Origin: Vandiemenella viatica
Lineage: Eukaryota; Arthropoda; Insecta; Orthoptera; Morabidae
Assembly: GCA_031002005.1 (NCBI GenBank)
Contig: JARYHS010009186.1
Coordinates: forward strand, 102,395,992 to 102,459,991
Direction of reading: 5' to 3'
DNA length: 64,000 nt
Shown one piece after another: positions 1 to 10,056 of this stretch. Under the pieces are notes generated by a model. That model did not search any database, had not been told where the DNA came from, and saw nothing but the letters and a program-made list of their open reading frames with translations. Positions within the stretch are counted from its first letter, which is position 1. Every line of letters begins with the position of its first letter. The translations under genes and the position numbers were made by a program.

Positions 1-689
1 TAACAATATTCCCTCACTAGCTACACGACGTAGAGACACTTAGCGTGAAGCATTGTGATGTTGCCAGATCATAGATGGTGATTGACGTTATGGATTACAG
101 ACAAGACTTCATAGTCGGCGTTTCTGTCTTGGTCAGAATAAAATCATTCCCAATATTCAGTAATCAGACTCTGTAAAGTACATTTGGGATTAGACATCCA
201 ACGACACAATTATTTACCTTCCTCATTTATTTTTAAAAAACTATTTTTCGTTCATTGCAAAGAAGTAGTCAAAATGAGAGAAGGGTTTACGATAGTTTTG
301 ATACTAATATTGTTTTATCTATCTTTCAGATGGATATGAGGGAACAATGCAGTCAGTACATTGCTAAGTCGTTACCGCAATCCTACGAAAATCGTAACAT
401 GGTCGGTTTGTGACTCGAAACATCGCAGGTGGCAATTGATAGCGGTGACGCTTGAGCTGATTGCTTTGCAGGGATATACGGTACAAGCCAGTTTAAATCC
501 AGTAACTTGAATAACGTGCGTTTTCCGGTTTTACCGTTTAAAATACTCGAGAGTCTAGGAAATCCTCGAAAATACGAAAAAATACGAACATCACAAAGAC
601 AATAATGAAACTTGTACAGCTTCTGATCATATGGTGGCACTCATCTTCTGCAATGATCTCCAGTCTAGAAAGACATTATTTTTTTAATA
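1..689. other. No recognisable gene
   Basis: I see nothing I can assign here. The open frame on the minus strand around 383-640 has no recognisable motif and ordinary composition, so I do not call it. Confidence 0.4.
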
Positions 690-880
690 TTGTTAAATGA
701 CCTTTTTACGGTTCATATAACCCTCTCCTGCGTCTATCTCATTTTCTTCTAATCCTCTTTTGTGAATGTCTCGATTTATTTCATCGATTTTTCTTGGTCA
801 TCCCCTCTTCCGCCTTTCCATTGGCTACCATTCCAATAATTTTCTGGGCCACCTCTCCTGTGAAATAGTCTGACATGTCA
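690..880 (-). mobile_element. LINE ORF2 C-terminal relic (RTE/CR1-like)
   Basis: The minus strand reads W-P-R-K-L-L-E-W, then R-R-K-R-G, P-R-K-I-D-E-I and H-K-R-G-L-E-E with stops between. This is the pattern seen after the reverse transcriptase domain of many insect LINEs (K-R-R-G-R-P-x-K-x-W then a short helix). Only the last 60 or so codons remain. The family is inferred from motif order only. Confidence 0.5.

Positions 881-930
<50 letters not shown>
881..930. repeat. (ATT)n microsatellite
   Basis: About 16 uninterrupted TAT/ATT units. It abuts the LINE relic on its left and may descend from a simple-repeat retroelement tail. It produces an artificial run of asparagines on the minus strand. 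Confidence 0.95.
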
Positions 931-931
<1 letters not shown>

Positions 932-1040
932 TCCGCGATTCACTAAAAGTGTGTGGCGGAGGGTGCATTGCGCCTATCCGAAAGGGTAATAGTTTGGAAG
1001 GGATATACGGGATACGGCAGGAAGCGCCCATGGGCTAAAA

Positions 1041-2980
1041 GCTATGTCCACACTTGTGCCTCTTCCCTTTCAACTTGCCTTTTCCTCTTGCCCGTTCCTC
1101 TTGCAATATGTTCATCTTGAGGTATGCCCTAGAGGCACGCATCAGAAGGCATGCCCTTTAGTGTCCACATTCACGACTCTTGAGGCATGCCCTCAGTGTT
1201 CCGGTTTAGCCGCAGCGAGATTGATGATTCAATTTGTCTGGCGGGCATTATAGCTGCCATTCTTATATTAGCGAAATCCCGGGGGAAAAAATCGCGGAGG
1301 AAACTGTGGGTAAAGAATTATTTGAAAACTCGAAATGTGCAAATTCTCCAAGAACTGCAGTTCAATGACAATGCGCTGTTTAAAAACTTAACGCGAATAT
1401 CGAAGCAAAATTTTTATACTCTTCTAACAATGGTGAAACCCGCCATTCAAACGAGACACCAAATTCAGAGACGCAATACCTGCCGAAGACGTACCGTTGA
1501 AAATGCCTTCGGCCTACTTGCTTCCGTGTTCCGAATTTTCCTAAGGCCAATTAAGTTCAAAGTTAAAAGTACGATTGTGGACATAGTCTTATGTTGCGTA
1601 TATCTGCACAATTTCCTTCGTATAAAGCCAGATTGTACAAGGTTTTACTGTCCAATGGGATCTTTGGACATTGAAGATGCCAGCAAAGGAACTACTATTC
1701 CCGGAACTTGGCGCGGAACTACCGCAAAAGACACTGGCTTCGCCCCACTTCGGAGAATTCCTCTAAGACTCTCTGAAAGCTTCCGAATTGCGGCATGAAT
1801 TCGTAGAATATTTTATGTCACCGATAGGCAGCATACCATGGCAAGATAACTACTTGTAAGGAAGTTTCATCTTCAATTCTAATAATATAACAAACATTTT
1901 CAACTGGAGATGTATCTGGAAAGTGTAGCTGAGTAAAATACTTTCAATAAATTTAGTTTCTGTAAGAAAGAAACCTGCACATTACCTACCCGCCTTTTAT
2001 CTAATATATTAGAACGAATTGCTCTTGATCCGAGAAAAATAGCATAGCAATACGTAAGTTAAGATTAAAAGGTGTTGATTAAATTAAATAGTTGTCCATT
2101 GTGTAAGCCTCTTGATGTTACAGCGCTATGCCGAACTCTGCATTTGACATCATAAAAAAGTTGCGGTTTTTGCCGTAGTTATGATGTAAATAACTTCGCG
2201 TGCGTAAATCTCGCGAAGTTATTTACAACATATAAGCTGACTGACATCGACTAACATAGAAAGCATTCCCTTCCAAAGAATAATCTGAAACTTTTAACTA
2301 GAAGACATTATGCAACTGTAAAAATGATTTTTGTTTATTCACAACATTCGTTGATACTTTCACAAATTCACGTAAATGCATCTGACTGCTTATTACAACA
2401 AATGTTTTTTACTGAATAATACGACATTTAATGCTCTTTAAATCTGCCTATTGATATACTAAGTACATGATGAAGCCTGAGCCTTCCCACGATTTGTTAA
2501 ACGAGATTAAATATTTCCTACGTGAAAGTACTGTATACTGCACTCTGAATTTTACGCATCCTGCACCGAATTTTTGTACAATAATTTCGCAAAAAAAACA
2601 ATCCTACATTGTCAAAATCTTCATAAAAATCAACCAGTGCAAAATGTTAATTAAAATGAGCATGAATTAATTATAAATGATGTAGAAAACTACTAAATTT
2701 TTATTATAAGTACTGTCACTTAAATGAATATAATCTTTATTTTTGACGTCCCATAACAATGAAAATGAAAGCGTTTCGTAGTTGGAGAGCGACAAATTGC
2801 AAGCGGAGACGCACGAGAATCCACTTCAGCTGGAAACGCTTGCAATACGCCGTGCCTCCTGGTTTGTTGAACGAACTGAGGATCTCGGGCATGCCCCTGA
2901 CGCATGCCTTCCGAGCCTCTCCCCCGTTCAACATGACGCATGCCTCTGACGACCGAAAGTTGAACAGGTGTGGACACAGC
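1041..2980 (+). mobile_element. PIF/Harbinger-type transposon, internally deleted
   Basis: The left end GCTATGTCCACAC and the inverted right end GCTGTGTCCACAC match at 11 or more of the first 13 positions. Just inside both ends lie several GCATGCC motifs (1126-1200 on the left, 2889-2946 on the right), a subterminal repeat pattern usual for DNA transposons. The 3-bp TAA flank is seen on the right (2981) and as AAA on the left, so the expected TWA target duplication is only approximate. The element carries a transposase relic at 1187-1859; the rest (1860-2720) is AT-rich with no second gene visible. Confidence 0.75.
1187..1859 (+). pseudogene. Harbinger (HARBI1-like) transposase with DDE core deleted
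   Basis: The frame begins with the N-terminal region of DDE_Tnp_4 transposases: R-R-K-L-W-V-K-N-Y-L, then L-Q-E-L-x-F-N-D, F-K-N-L-T-R-I-S-K-Q-N-F and L-L-x-M-V. It jumps directly to the C-terminal block R-R-x-V-E-N-A-F-G-L-L-A-S-x-F-R-I-F followed by C-C-V-Y-L-H-N-F-L. The roughly 150-200 residues between these blocks, which hold most of the catalytic acidic residues, are missing. The first frame stops at 1798, but a +1 shift from about 1791 restores the usual ending E-Y-F-M-S-P-x-G-S-I-P-W-Q-D-N-Y-L up to a stop at 1857-1859. It therefore has one large deletion and one small frameshift. It cannot encode an active transposase but could be mobilised in trans. Confidence 0.8.
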
Positions 2981-2983
2981 TAA

Positions 2984-3048
2984 AGAGAGGAACCACCCCA
3001 GCATTCGCCTGGAGTGATCCGGGAAGACCATGGAAAACCCAGATCATA
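2984..3048 (-). mobile_element. SINE-A fragment (tRNA-derived family)
   Basis: Reverse complement of the central part of the family best seen at 7616-7862 (CCATGGTTTCCCCAAATCAC, then GGCGAATGCCGGGATG). It lies directly against the Harbinger right end. Confidence 0.75.
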
Positions 3049-3387
3049 CAAGCCGACGGTTCTTTGCAATCTCAAGTATTATTCGATTTACAGTCATTCG
3101 TCATTTCCTTATTTGGTCCATGTCCTAGTGTAAATATCCTCTCACTTCGTATTATCGCAGCTTTCAGTCCTTTCCCAGGTTTCATATCAGTACAGTAGAA
3201 TACTCTTAACTATCGTGTAAAATATTCTTCCTCCGAGTTACATTAGAGGATGATAATAACCTTTTTATTTTCTGTTTTGGCTGTCTTGTTTGTGCAGTTC
3301 TTGATTTTATTTTATTTTTTTCCGTTCCCTTCTCTAATTGTTATAGTATCCAAATAATTATGTACAGTACATACATATCTGATATTC

Positions 3388-3465
3388 ACCTACTGATAGA
3401 TCATCATTTGGATCCCCTACTGCAATGTATTTTGTCTTTCCAAAATTCACTGTGAGTCCGTGTTT
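3388..3465 (-). mobile_element. LINE reverse-transcriptase fragment
   Basis: The minus strand reads, without stops, H-G-L-T-V-N-F-G-K-T-K-Y followed by I-A-V-G-D. This is the conserved stretch following the catalytic YADD box in RTE/BovB-like reverse transcriptases (G-L-x-I-N-x-x-K-T-K-x-M). About 26 codons survive. Confidence 0.55.
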
Positions 3466-3837
3466 CTAGTGTGTACAGTAAACAAAAAATTAAAAACGAT
3501 AAAAAAAGGTAGTGATTCATATGGGTTTGGACATTACTGTAAAAATGACAGTAACGTAGGATGTCTTATTCTTGCTTTGAATGCAGTTCTTAATAACTTT
3601 TTCGGTTCCGGTAAAGTATTTTCTAAATCAAACTGCTTGCCATACCCGGCATATGGCCGTAGGTATATTATCTGTGAAGTGTGTTACCCGTCCATAAGAA
3701 CGTCTAGGAGAGAAGAACTGGGCCTGATTCGCAAGTCTGAATGGATTCGTAAGTGATACTGTAACTATGGATCACTGATAGTATGTGAGTTCAGAGTAGG
3801 CCGTTGTTGATGCCAGAGGAAAGAAGTTCAAACCGAG
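3466..3837. other. Unassigned stretch
   Basis: A 98-codon frame (3460-3756, +) exists but shows no motif, splice context or repeat in the window. I see nothing else here. Confidence 0.3.
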
Positions 3838-4085
3838 GCCGGCTCTTCGTAAAGAAACAAAGAGCGTCGCAGAGTTATACGGCCCTTCTGACGGACGAAT
3901 CCCAATCAACAGAATCGAGTACAGCGGAGAGGTTTGAGATTTAACCTTAAACTTTGGTGCACAATCTGGTCATTAAAAACGGTGCACCTCCTATCCTGCC
4001 GGCCTGATGCCGTAAATTTCTTTCACTACGAGGACTCAAACCAGCTAACCCTGTGTCCGGCTATTACGGTACGGCTAGCTTCTGA
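3838..4085 (-). mobile_element. Candidate second tRNA-derived SINE (SINE-B)
   Basis: Read on the minus strand, a head with A-box-like AATAGCCGGACAC is followed about 15 bp later by a B-box-like GGTTTGAGTCC, then about 200 bp of unrelated body. A similar head (CAATAGCCGG, then GGTTTGAAT) appears on the minus strand at about 11640-11705. Two heads with the same spacing support a family, but the boundaries are uncertain. Confidence 0.4.
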
Positions 4086-5029
4086 GATTTTTATCAAGTT
4101 TAATACATAACTGATTATATAATCACTAGCTGATACCCACGACTTTGTACGCGTGGATTAAGAATTTCTTTGCCAGAATTGAATATAGAAAGTTGTTAGT
4201 AGCAAAGGATTGGTCCCAAACAACACCGAGTCAGCATAATATGACCGGAAAGCCACTACTATATAATTCTACCATCGAACCTGTCTCTTGAAGAGAATCA
4301 ATTTCCAATATATTTAAAAACAGAAAAACAAACGAAGGTGAGGGGATGTGTGGGGGGGAGTGGGGGATCTTGACTAAGTACAGCTTTATTTCAGCTTGGT
4401 CTTTTCTTCTTTCTTCAGCATGAGCATCCGATTCTTGGGTTCTAATAACTTTAGCTGCTCGTGGACTGCTAGAGCTACAACTTAGGCCAGTTTACGCCCG
4501 CAAGGCATGTCAAAAAAGAAGGCAAAATAAACTGGGGCCAGAAATATTTAAGCAGACACAAGGTAATAGGACAGAGAAAATCGACATCTATACTAAATAA
4601 TACGTTTTTTCTCTAAAAGAAATTTAGTAACAAATTATACACTAACATAATGCGCGAGAAGTATAGCTTGAGCAAGCGACGTAACATCACAGACTAACAC
4701 GCACATCCGTCTCTCTGTCACCATTCGATAAGTTCTTAATATTTCGTGACTACAACTGTTAATCATACCGAAAAAAAAAAAATATCCTGTGACGTCCCTA
4801 CAGATTTTCTTGTCAAATTCCGTCAATATCGGTATAGACATTTAGTTGTCGAAACGTAACAAAAGACAGAGACTTACTTCTGCATTTATACTATTATTAC
4901 TGCAGATCACACACACACTGACTGCGAATCACCCCTGAGGGATCAATATAACGTAAGAAAGTGTACATCTACAGCATTGTAAGACTACCTACGATTTGCC
5001 TCGGATAGCACCCCTAACTTTGTGATATC

Positions 5030-5530
5030 TACAGTTGAACATTGAATCCGAATAACCGACGGCCAAGGCGTGACTCTTACGATCAAAAACAATTTTTAAA
5101 AATCCTAGCCTCCATGGAGATTTGAACCGGAGACCACGACCCAAGCATTAGTAAACAAGCGCTTTAAACCACTTTTGTTTTTTTAATATATATTTTTTAT
5201 TGTTTCACTTTCATAAAATGTTACAGTAAAATAATACATCTTCTAGTCATTACAAAATGTAGCGTAAAAAAAAAGAAAGTATTTGAATTTCAATATATAA
5301 TAGTTGGATTACAATCATTTCCTTGAAAAGGTATTATGTTATTCAGATAGTTGGCATAGTTTTCTTTGTAGTATCGATACGACATAGCTCGTTTGTTTTC
5401 TGTTACTAAGTAATACCAGTATTCTTGTAGACTGGCTCTTTCTTTGTTGTGTATTATGTAATGGACATAATTTGCTAAGAGCCAGCATGTTGCGTTGAAC
5501 CACTCAGCTACATGACCGCTTCACGGAAAA
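5030..5530 (-). mobile_element. tRNA-derived SINE split by a LINE tail
   Basis: Joining 5504-5530 to 5030-5172 on the minus strand gives a tRNA-like head. A-box GTAGCTGAGTGGTT matches the consensus well, and B-box GGTTCAAATCTCC lies about 45 bp later, followed by a body. The anticodon-arm region cannot be folded confidently by eye. The head was interrupted at the A-box side by the insertion at 5173-5491. Confidence 0.5.
5173..5491 (-). mobile_element. 5'-truncated LINE 3' end with target duplication
   Basis: The minus strand encodes L-A-N-Y-V-H-Y-I-I-H-N-K-E-R followed by N-Y-A-N-Y-L-N-N-I-I, then a stop, a short 3'UTR and an A-rich tail. The same protein end occurs at 44452-44772, showing a LINE family. 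It is flanked by CTTTAAACCAC (left) and CGTTGAACCAC (right), a target-site duplication of about 11 bp with small differences. This is a typical target-primed insertion into the SINE head. Confidence 0.7.
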
Positions 5531-5968
5531 ACAGTACGGAGACCTCCATATCTAATGCGTCTGTCTATCGCCATTCAGTAATATTTCGAAATTATAAGAC
5601 AACATGTATTATTTATACAGATTATTTTTCAACCAAATGTAGACAGTATTTTTCTCCTTGTTTCAAAGGATAAGTGTGCAAAAGGTTCATCGAGATTGGA
5701 TGAAAAACTGTGGATCTGTACGAAGAAAAAACAAAAACTAACAAACAAACATACATACATTCATCTTTATATATATAGATATCACATGTTCGATTTTTAT
5801 AGAAAACGATGTGGAAACAGGAGCAACTGAGAATTTCTGATGGCCCTAGTTATCAGATTTAAAACCGGAGAAGGAGTTAAACTGGTAACATCTGAGACAG
5901 GAAATACTATGTCTTATTGCAGGTCAAGACATTAGTCAGCGGCAGTTTAGGTGAGCGTGCTATGGCAT

Positions 5969-6068
5969 GAGCATCATTTTTTTTACTTTTTTTGCAGAGG
6001 CTTGACGGTTCATCGAGCTGGAAGAGTACTGGGGGCACGAAGTGGGAAGGAATTCAACCATGACCTAA
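5969..6068 (-). mobile_element. SINE-A 3' half, degenerate
   Basis: A poly(T) run followed by a decayed reverse complement of the SINE-A 3' half (GGGGGCACGAAGTGGGAAGG). Confidence 0.5.
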
Positions 6069-6140
6069 TTGTATGAATCATATCTGAGATTAAACCCATG
6101 TCTGTCCTATAACTAGGACCGAGCTCACCCAACAGGCTCT

Positions 6141-6330
6141 TCTTTTTTTTTTTGGCCTCGTTGACGTCGAAGTAATTAGAGGCGGTAAAAGATTGGGGGC
6201 AAGGAACGGGAAGTAATTTGACCATGGCCTTTTTGAAGGAAGTATCCCGGCATTCGCCTAAAGTGATTTTGGGAATCTATGGATTATTAGAACCGGCGTC
6301 CTCCCGAATGCGAGACCACCCACCACTCTC
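6141..6330 (-). mobile_element. SINE-A copy, minus strand
   Basis: Poly(T) at 6142-6153, then GGCCTCGTTGACGTCGA, GGGGGCAAGGAACGGGAAG, CCATGGCC and CCCGGCATTCGCC, ending in ATGCGAGACCA near the 5' side. It covers most of the element apart from part of the tRNA-like head. Confidence 0.75.
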
Positions 6331-6454
6331 TAGATTCCGTTTTGTGTTACTTCCAATCGTTCCATGCACGTAAAAACGAAGAATTACATCCGTCAATTCG
6401 AATCTGTTGCATCAGCGATAAGGGAGCGGCAATAAACTACGTTGGTCCGTCTAG

Positions 6455-6653
6455 GGGGTGGGAGGGGTTGACTGGAAAGTTACGCTGGGCTACGTGGGAG
6501 GGAGGGGGGGGGGGGTTCCAAGCTAAGCCAAGTAGCTTATTATTCATATATTTGTCACAATTAAAATAAGGTACAGAACACACAACAGCATGTGACTGGG
6601 AAAAGCCACGTCGGGCAACGTGGGAGGGATGGAGGGGGGGGGGGGGGGGGGGG
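6455..6653 (+). repeat. Duplicated G-rich block with long poly-G runs
   Basis: Two related blocks, GACTGGAAAG...CTACGTGGGAGGGA and GACTGGGAAAAG...CAACGTGGGAGGGA, each end in a G run: 12 G at 6504-6515 and 20 G at 6634-6653. The period is about 134 bp. The runs could form G-quadruplexes or mark a degenerate element end. Confidence 0.7.
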
Positions 6654-7606
6654 CTCTAGAGGTGGCCAAATGGAGTATGTGGTTTATGGGCGCTTGTTTG
6701 GAGAACAGAATGATTCGTTCAGATCATAGCAGAATTTCCTCAGGTCTTAAAAACCGTCTTTAACCTTTGGATAAGATAAATATATCTACTATAGGTCTTT
6801 TCGCAAAGTGCGTCAACTTTTAAATAAGTTCAAACCCGCGATCCATTATGAAAGCAGTTTACAATATACCCATGAACTGCATGACCAAGTATATATTTTA
6901 TATCCGCTTTCATTCCAGCCAAATCCAGCACAACAAGCTGGACAACCTACTATTTGAGAAATTCGTAAGAATGAGAGAATTGGCTCTGTCGAGAGGTGGG
7001 ATTATCACATGCTGCAGGCATAGTGAGTGGATAAAATGACACATTAATAGATATCGAAGCGGTTGGAGCGAAAGAGAAACCGTGGAAAACTGGGAGGATA
7101 GATGTGAAAAATATTAAAACCTCCGGACTAGACTAGAGAAAGAAAAAACTGTATACAGTCACATAGATTGAGGTATTTTCTTGATTCGTAAGTACATAAC
7201 TTTTTTTAAGTCACGTCGTTCATTTTAATTTTGGTTCAGCTAGTAACGACCCTACATCAGTTCGTATGTATGCTTTTCTTATTTCTCAGCTCCACATTGT
7301 CTTCAAAATTTTACGTTACATCTATGCTTCCAGTAATAATACTTTGGGGACACGGCTGTACATTTAGTACATTTTGATAGTTATTGTGAAAAGTTCTAGT
7401 CAACTACCTAACCATGCTCATTTAATTGCACTTATTTTATGCTGTAACCTACCAATTTATGCCATGTCCATCACTGCTAACCTTTTCACTTCCGATATAG
7501 CTCAGTCATTACTTCTGCCCGAATGCTTTTCAAATCTTTTTTCTTCATGTTTCACGTTGAACAACCATAGATACTGGCTGGTTTAAGTTCCAAAAGAAAA
7601 ATCATT
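6654..7606. other. Unassigned stretch
   Basis: No motif, repeat or splice-supported exon recognised. Open frames (for example 6848-7039 and 7374-7586) look like chance. Confidence 0.3.
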
Positions 7607-7615
7607 TGCTCTTTA

Positions 7616-7862
7616 ACCGAGCGAAGTGGGTGAGCGGTTTACGTTCTGGCTTCTCATTCGGGATGACGCTGGTTCGAATCCCCGTCCACGCATCCAGATT
7701 TCGGTTTTCCATGGTTTCCCCAAATCACTCCAGGCGAATGCCGGGATGCTTCCTTCAAAAGGCCATGGCTGATTTCCTTCCCGTTCCTTGCCCCAGTCCC
7801 ATCCCGCTTCTAATAACCTCGCCATCGACAAGGCGTAAAACCATAGGTAAAAAAAAAAAAAA
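7616..7862 (+). mobile_element. SINE-A, near full length (reference copy)
   Basis: Begins ACCGAGCGAAGTGGGTGAGCG, which resembles a pol III A-box, followed by a perfect B-box GGTTCGAATCC. The body contains CCATGGTTTCCCC, GGCGAATGCCGGG and CATCGACAAGGCG, and ends in an A13 tract. It is flanked by TGCTCTTTA (7607-7615) and TGCGCTTTA (7863-7871), a 9-bp target duplication with one mismatch. At least eleven more copies or fragments lie in the window. Open frames over this element are shadows. Confidence 0.9.
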
Positions 7863-7871
7863 TGCGCTTTA

Positions 7872-8680
7872 GCTAAATTAGAGGATGAAAAAGTAAACTA
7901 ATATTACAGCTACCACCAGCTGGAGAAAATTGTGGCCAGGACTTGGCAATATCAAGCTAACACATTAGTTAATTGCAGAAAAATTTAGTTAGTACAGGCA
8001 GAAGCTTCAACTACATACAAAAGTTCAATAAGCTACAGACAAAGTTTAATAAACTACAGACAAATTAATAAAAGATAATAATAATAAAACAAGGAAGGTA
8101 TAATCGTGCAGAAATTCTTGGATGACCCGTGGAAACGACACCTTGACCTGAGTGGCCAATCTTTCCAGACACATAAGTACCGCTGAGAGCTTTTTGAACA
8201 TTGCATTAATGACGAGTTAGTTGTGATATAGCATTGTGTTCCGGCTGGTACGCCCACGCTTAGTCCGCGTGGTTGCCGCTGTCTCGTTGCCGGCTGGCTT
8301 GCCGTATCCTCTGACCCGTCCTATACCTGACAATAATAGATTTTAGGTAACAAGATACAGATAGAATACTCCAGATTTACCTGTAGAACACCGTCTGCAA
8401 ATGTCTCTGAAATCAGATATTTTTAAAATAAACTAGTCTTCTGAGTCTAAACTCAAGGTTTAATACATCGATTGATGAAAGAACAGGCACAATACACACG
8501 GTCGGCTTTACCAATTATCAGGAACGCATCACTTCTCTGACTTAGTAGGGCTATCTTCTTTGATACATATACTAATGGTTATGTCACTCAGAATCGCCGT
8601 TCTTCAGGGCATTTCGACGATTTTAGGGTTCCATCTACATCATGTACCAATTGTTGGACAGCTGATATACTTTCACTGGA
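7872..8680. other. Unassigned stretch
   Basis: Short AT-rich direct repeats of the type CTACAGACAAA occur at 7980-8070, and a CGCGTGG motif resembling RTE-type heads occurs near 8262. Nothing else is recognised. Confidence 0.3.
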
Positions 8681-8876
8681 TTTTTTTTTTTTTTTTTGAT
8701 GTTATACACCTCGTTGACGTCAACATCATTAGAGATAGAAGAGAACTGGGGATAAGGAGTGGGAAGGGGTTTGGGTAAGGAATCATCCAAACATTCGCCT
8801 GCAAAGATTTGAGGAAACATTGTAAAACTGAAATCTGGATGATCCTATAGTTCTAATCCGCATCCTCCCAAATAGC
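8681..8876 (-). mobile_element. SINE-A copy, minus strand
   Basis: Poly(T) of 17 at 8681-8697, then CCTCGTTGACGTCAAC, ACATTCGCCTG, GAAATCTGGATGAT and a decayed head. Near full length but diverged. Confidence 0.75.
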
Positions 8877-8894
8877 CGGCCGGCCTTTTTCATC

Positions 8895-9180
8895 ATCATC
8901 ATTATTCTCCAGTCTCCCGGGAGCTGGTTACGAGCACCCTCCACTTCTTCCTATCGACGAGTAGTCCTCCAATCCAGTCATATTTCTTACAGATCTTTCT
9001 TAATTTGGTCCATCAATTTCTTTTTGCGCCTTCCCTCACGCCTTTTCCCTTTGATGTTCGTATTAAAGTAGATCTTTGACCCATACCACCTCAAGCGACG
9101 GGCGCTTTCAATGGGGCTGAAACAGCGGAACGTTGTACAGCACCCATGATTTTTTTGGCAAAGCGCTTCTAAGTGTTTAG
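8895..9180 (-). mobile_element. LINE ORF2 C-terminal fragment
   Basis: The minus strand reads A-R-R-L-R-W-Y-G, then K-G-K-R-R-E-G-R-R-K-K-K-L-M-D-Q-I-K and, after a stop, L-D-W-R-T-T-R-R. This is the common ending of RTE-like LINE polyproteins (R-R-L-R-W-x-G-H-V, G-R-x-K-K-x-W-M-D). The frame upstream of R-R-L (to 9325) is open but not recognised. Confidence 0.6.
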
Positions 9181-9357
9181 CAGTAAGATATGGGTTTTCC
9201 GAGAAGAAGAAATGGCATTGAAATATTTCCAAGAAGACGTCATGTGTTAAGGAATGGCAGCACCAACAGACTTCCTTTAAAAAAGAAAAATGTAATTGGC
9301 AATTGTAATTGGCATTTTCGGCCATACTGACATCTATAGTAAGGTATTATTTATTTT

Positions 9358-9440
9358 ACCGAGCGTGATGGGTGTGTGGTAACACTTTGGCTTCACATTT
9401 TGGACGACACTGGTTCGAATCCTTGTTTCACCGTTGAACC
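9358..9440 (+). mobile_element. SINE-A head fragment
   Basis: ACCGAGCGTGATGGGTGTG and a B-box GGTTCGAATCC match the tRNA-like head of the family. The sequence diverges after the B-box. Confidence 0.65.
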
Positions 9441-9698
9441 TTCGTCATATGGTAAGGATAAGTTTTTCTTTAGTGAAATCTGGAGAGCATGTGACCACTC
9501 CTGTTTACCCAATCGACGTCAGACAACATAAAATAACTTTTAGAAATATAGTTTTTTCAGTATTAAGTGTAATCATCATCATCAGCCAATGCAATCATGG
9601 ATTGGTTTGACCTCTAGAGTATTTTAGCAGACTGCCCAGGTATAAACGGTCTTGGACAATTTTCGGTCAACTAACTCCAACATTTTTGCAAATGTCTA

Positions 9699-10054
9699 AA
9701 GCCGCGTTCCCACGCTCTCTTGTAACGGAGGCGGGACGGGACGAATACTCAACAACACGCCATGGGAACAGGGCCGCCTCTGCTAGCGGAGATGGGACGC
9801 AGCTACCCACTCTGTGTCGGTAAACATCACAGGCGTGTGTAGAGGTGCGCTGCTGTCATCGATTTGCAGCAGCGGTGCGCACCCCTTCTGTTGCTGTAAA
9901 GTGCTCTGTGCAAAACGACACTAGGCAACGTTGTGAAGAGGTGGCGGCAAGGTAAGCTAGGACTAACCTGCGGCGCGCGCTCGTCCCAACACTTCGGCTA
10001 ATGAGGTCCCGTCCCGTGTCGTCTCCGTTACAAGAGATCGTGGGAACGCGGCTT
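9699..10054. mobile_element. TIR MITE, 356 bp, TA target duplication
   Basis: The left end AAGCCGCGTTCCCACGCTCT and the inverted right end AAGCCGCGTTCCCACGATCT match over about 32 bp with one mismatch, and the similarity continues into CGGGACGGGAC. TA flanks both sides (9697-9698, 10055-10056). The inside is GC-rich with no coding frame. A decayed relative lies at 45160-45365. TA duplication suggests Tc1/mariner-type mobilisation, by inference. Confidence 0.88.
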
Positions 10055-10056
10055 TA

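Larger units (their letters stand above)
4128..5784. mobile_element. Composite non-LTR-tail type element
   Basis: It begins AGCTGATACCCACGACTTTG followed by TACGCGTGGA, and ends in ACAAACAAACATACATACAT then TATATATATAGAT. Such heads and tails are common in insect non-autonomous elements related to RTE LINEs. Related head motifs occur near 10519 and 8258. Other insertions sit inside it (see the SINE and LINE tail below). Exact ends and class are inferred. Confidence 0.35.

Noticed and set aside
3460..3756. 98-aa plus-strand gene
   Set aside because: No motif, no splice context; flanked by repeat relics.
7606..7872. 88- and 72-codon frames as small proteins
   Set aside because: Both lie on the SINE-A reference copy; similar frames arise wherever this SINE occurs (for example 25088-25415).
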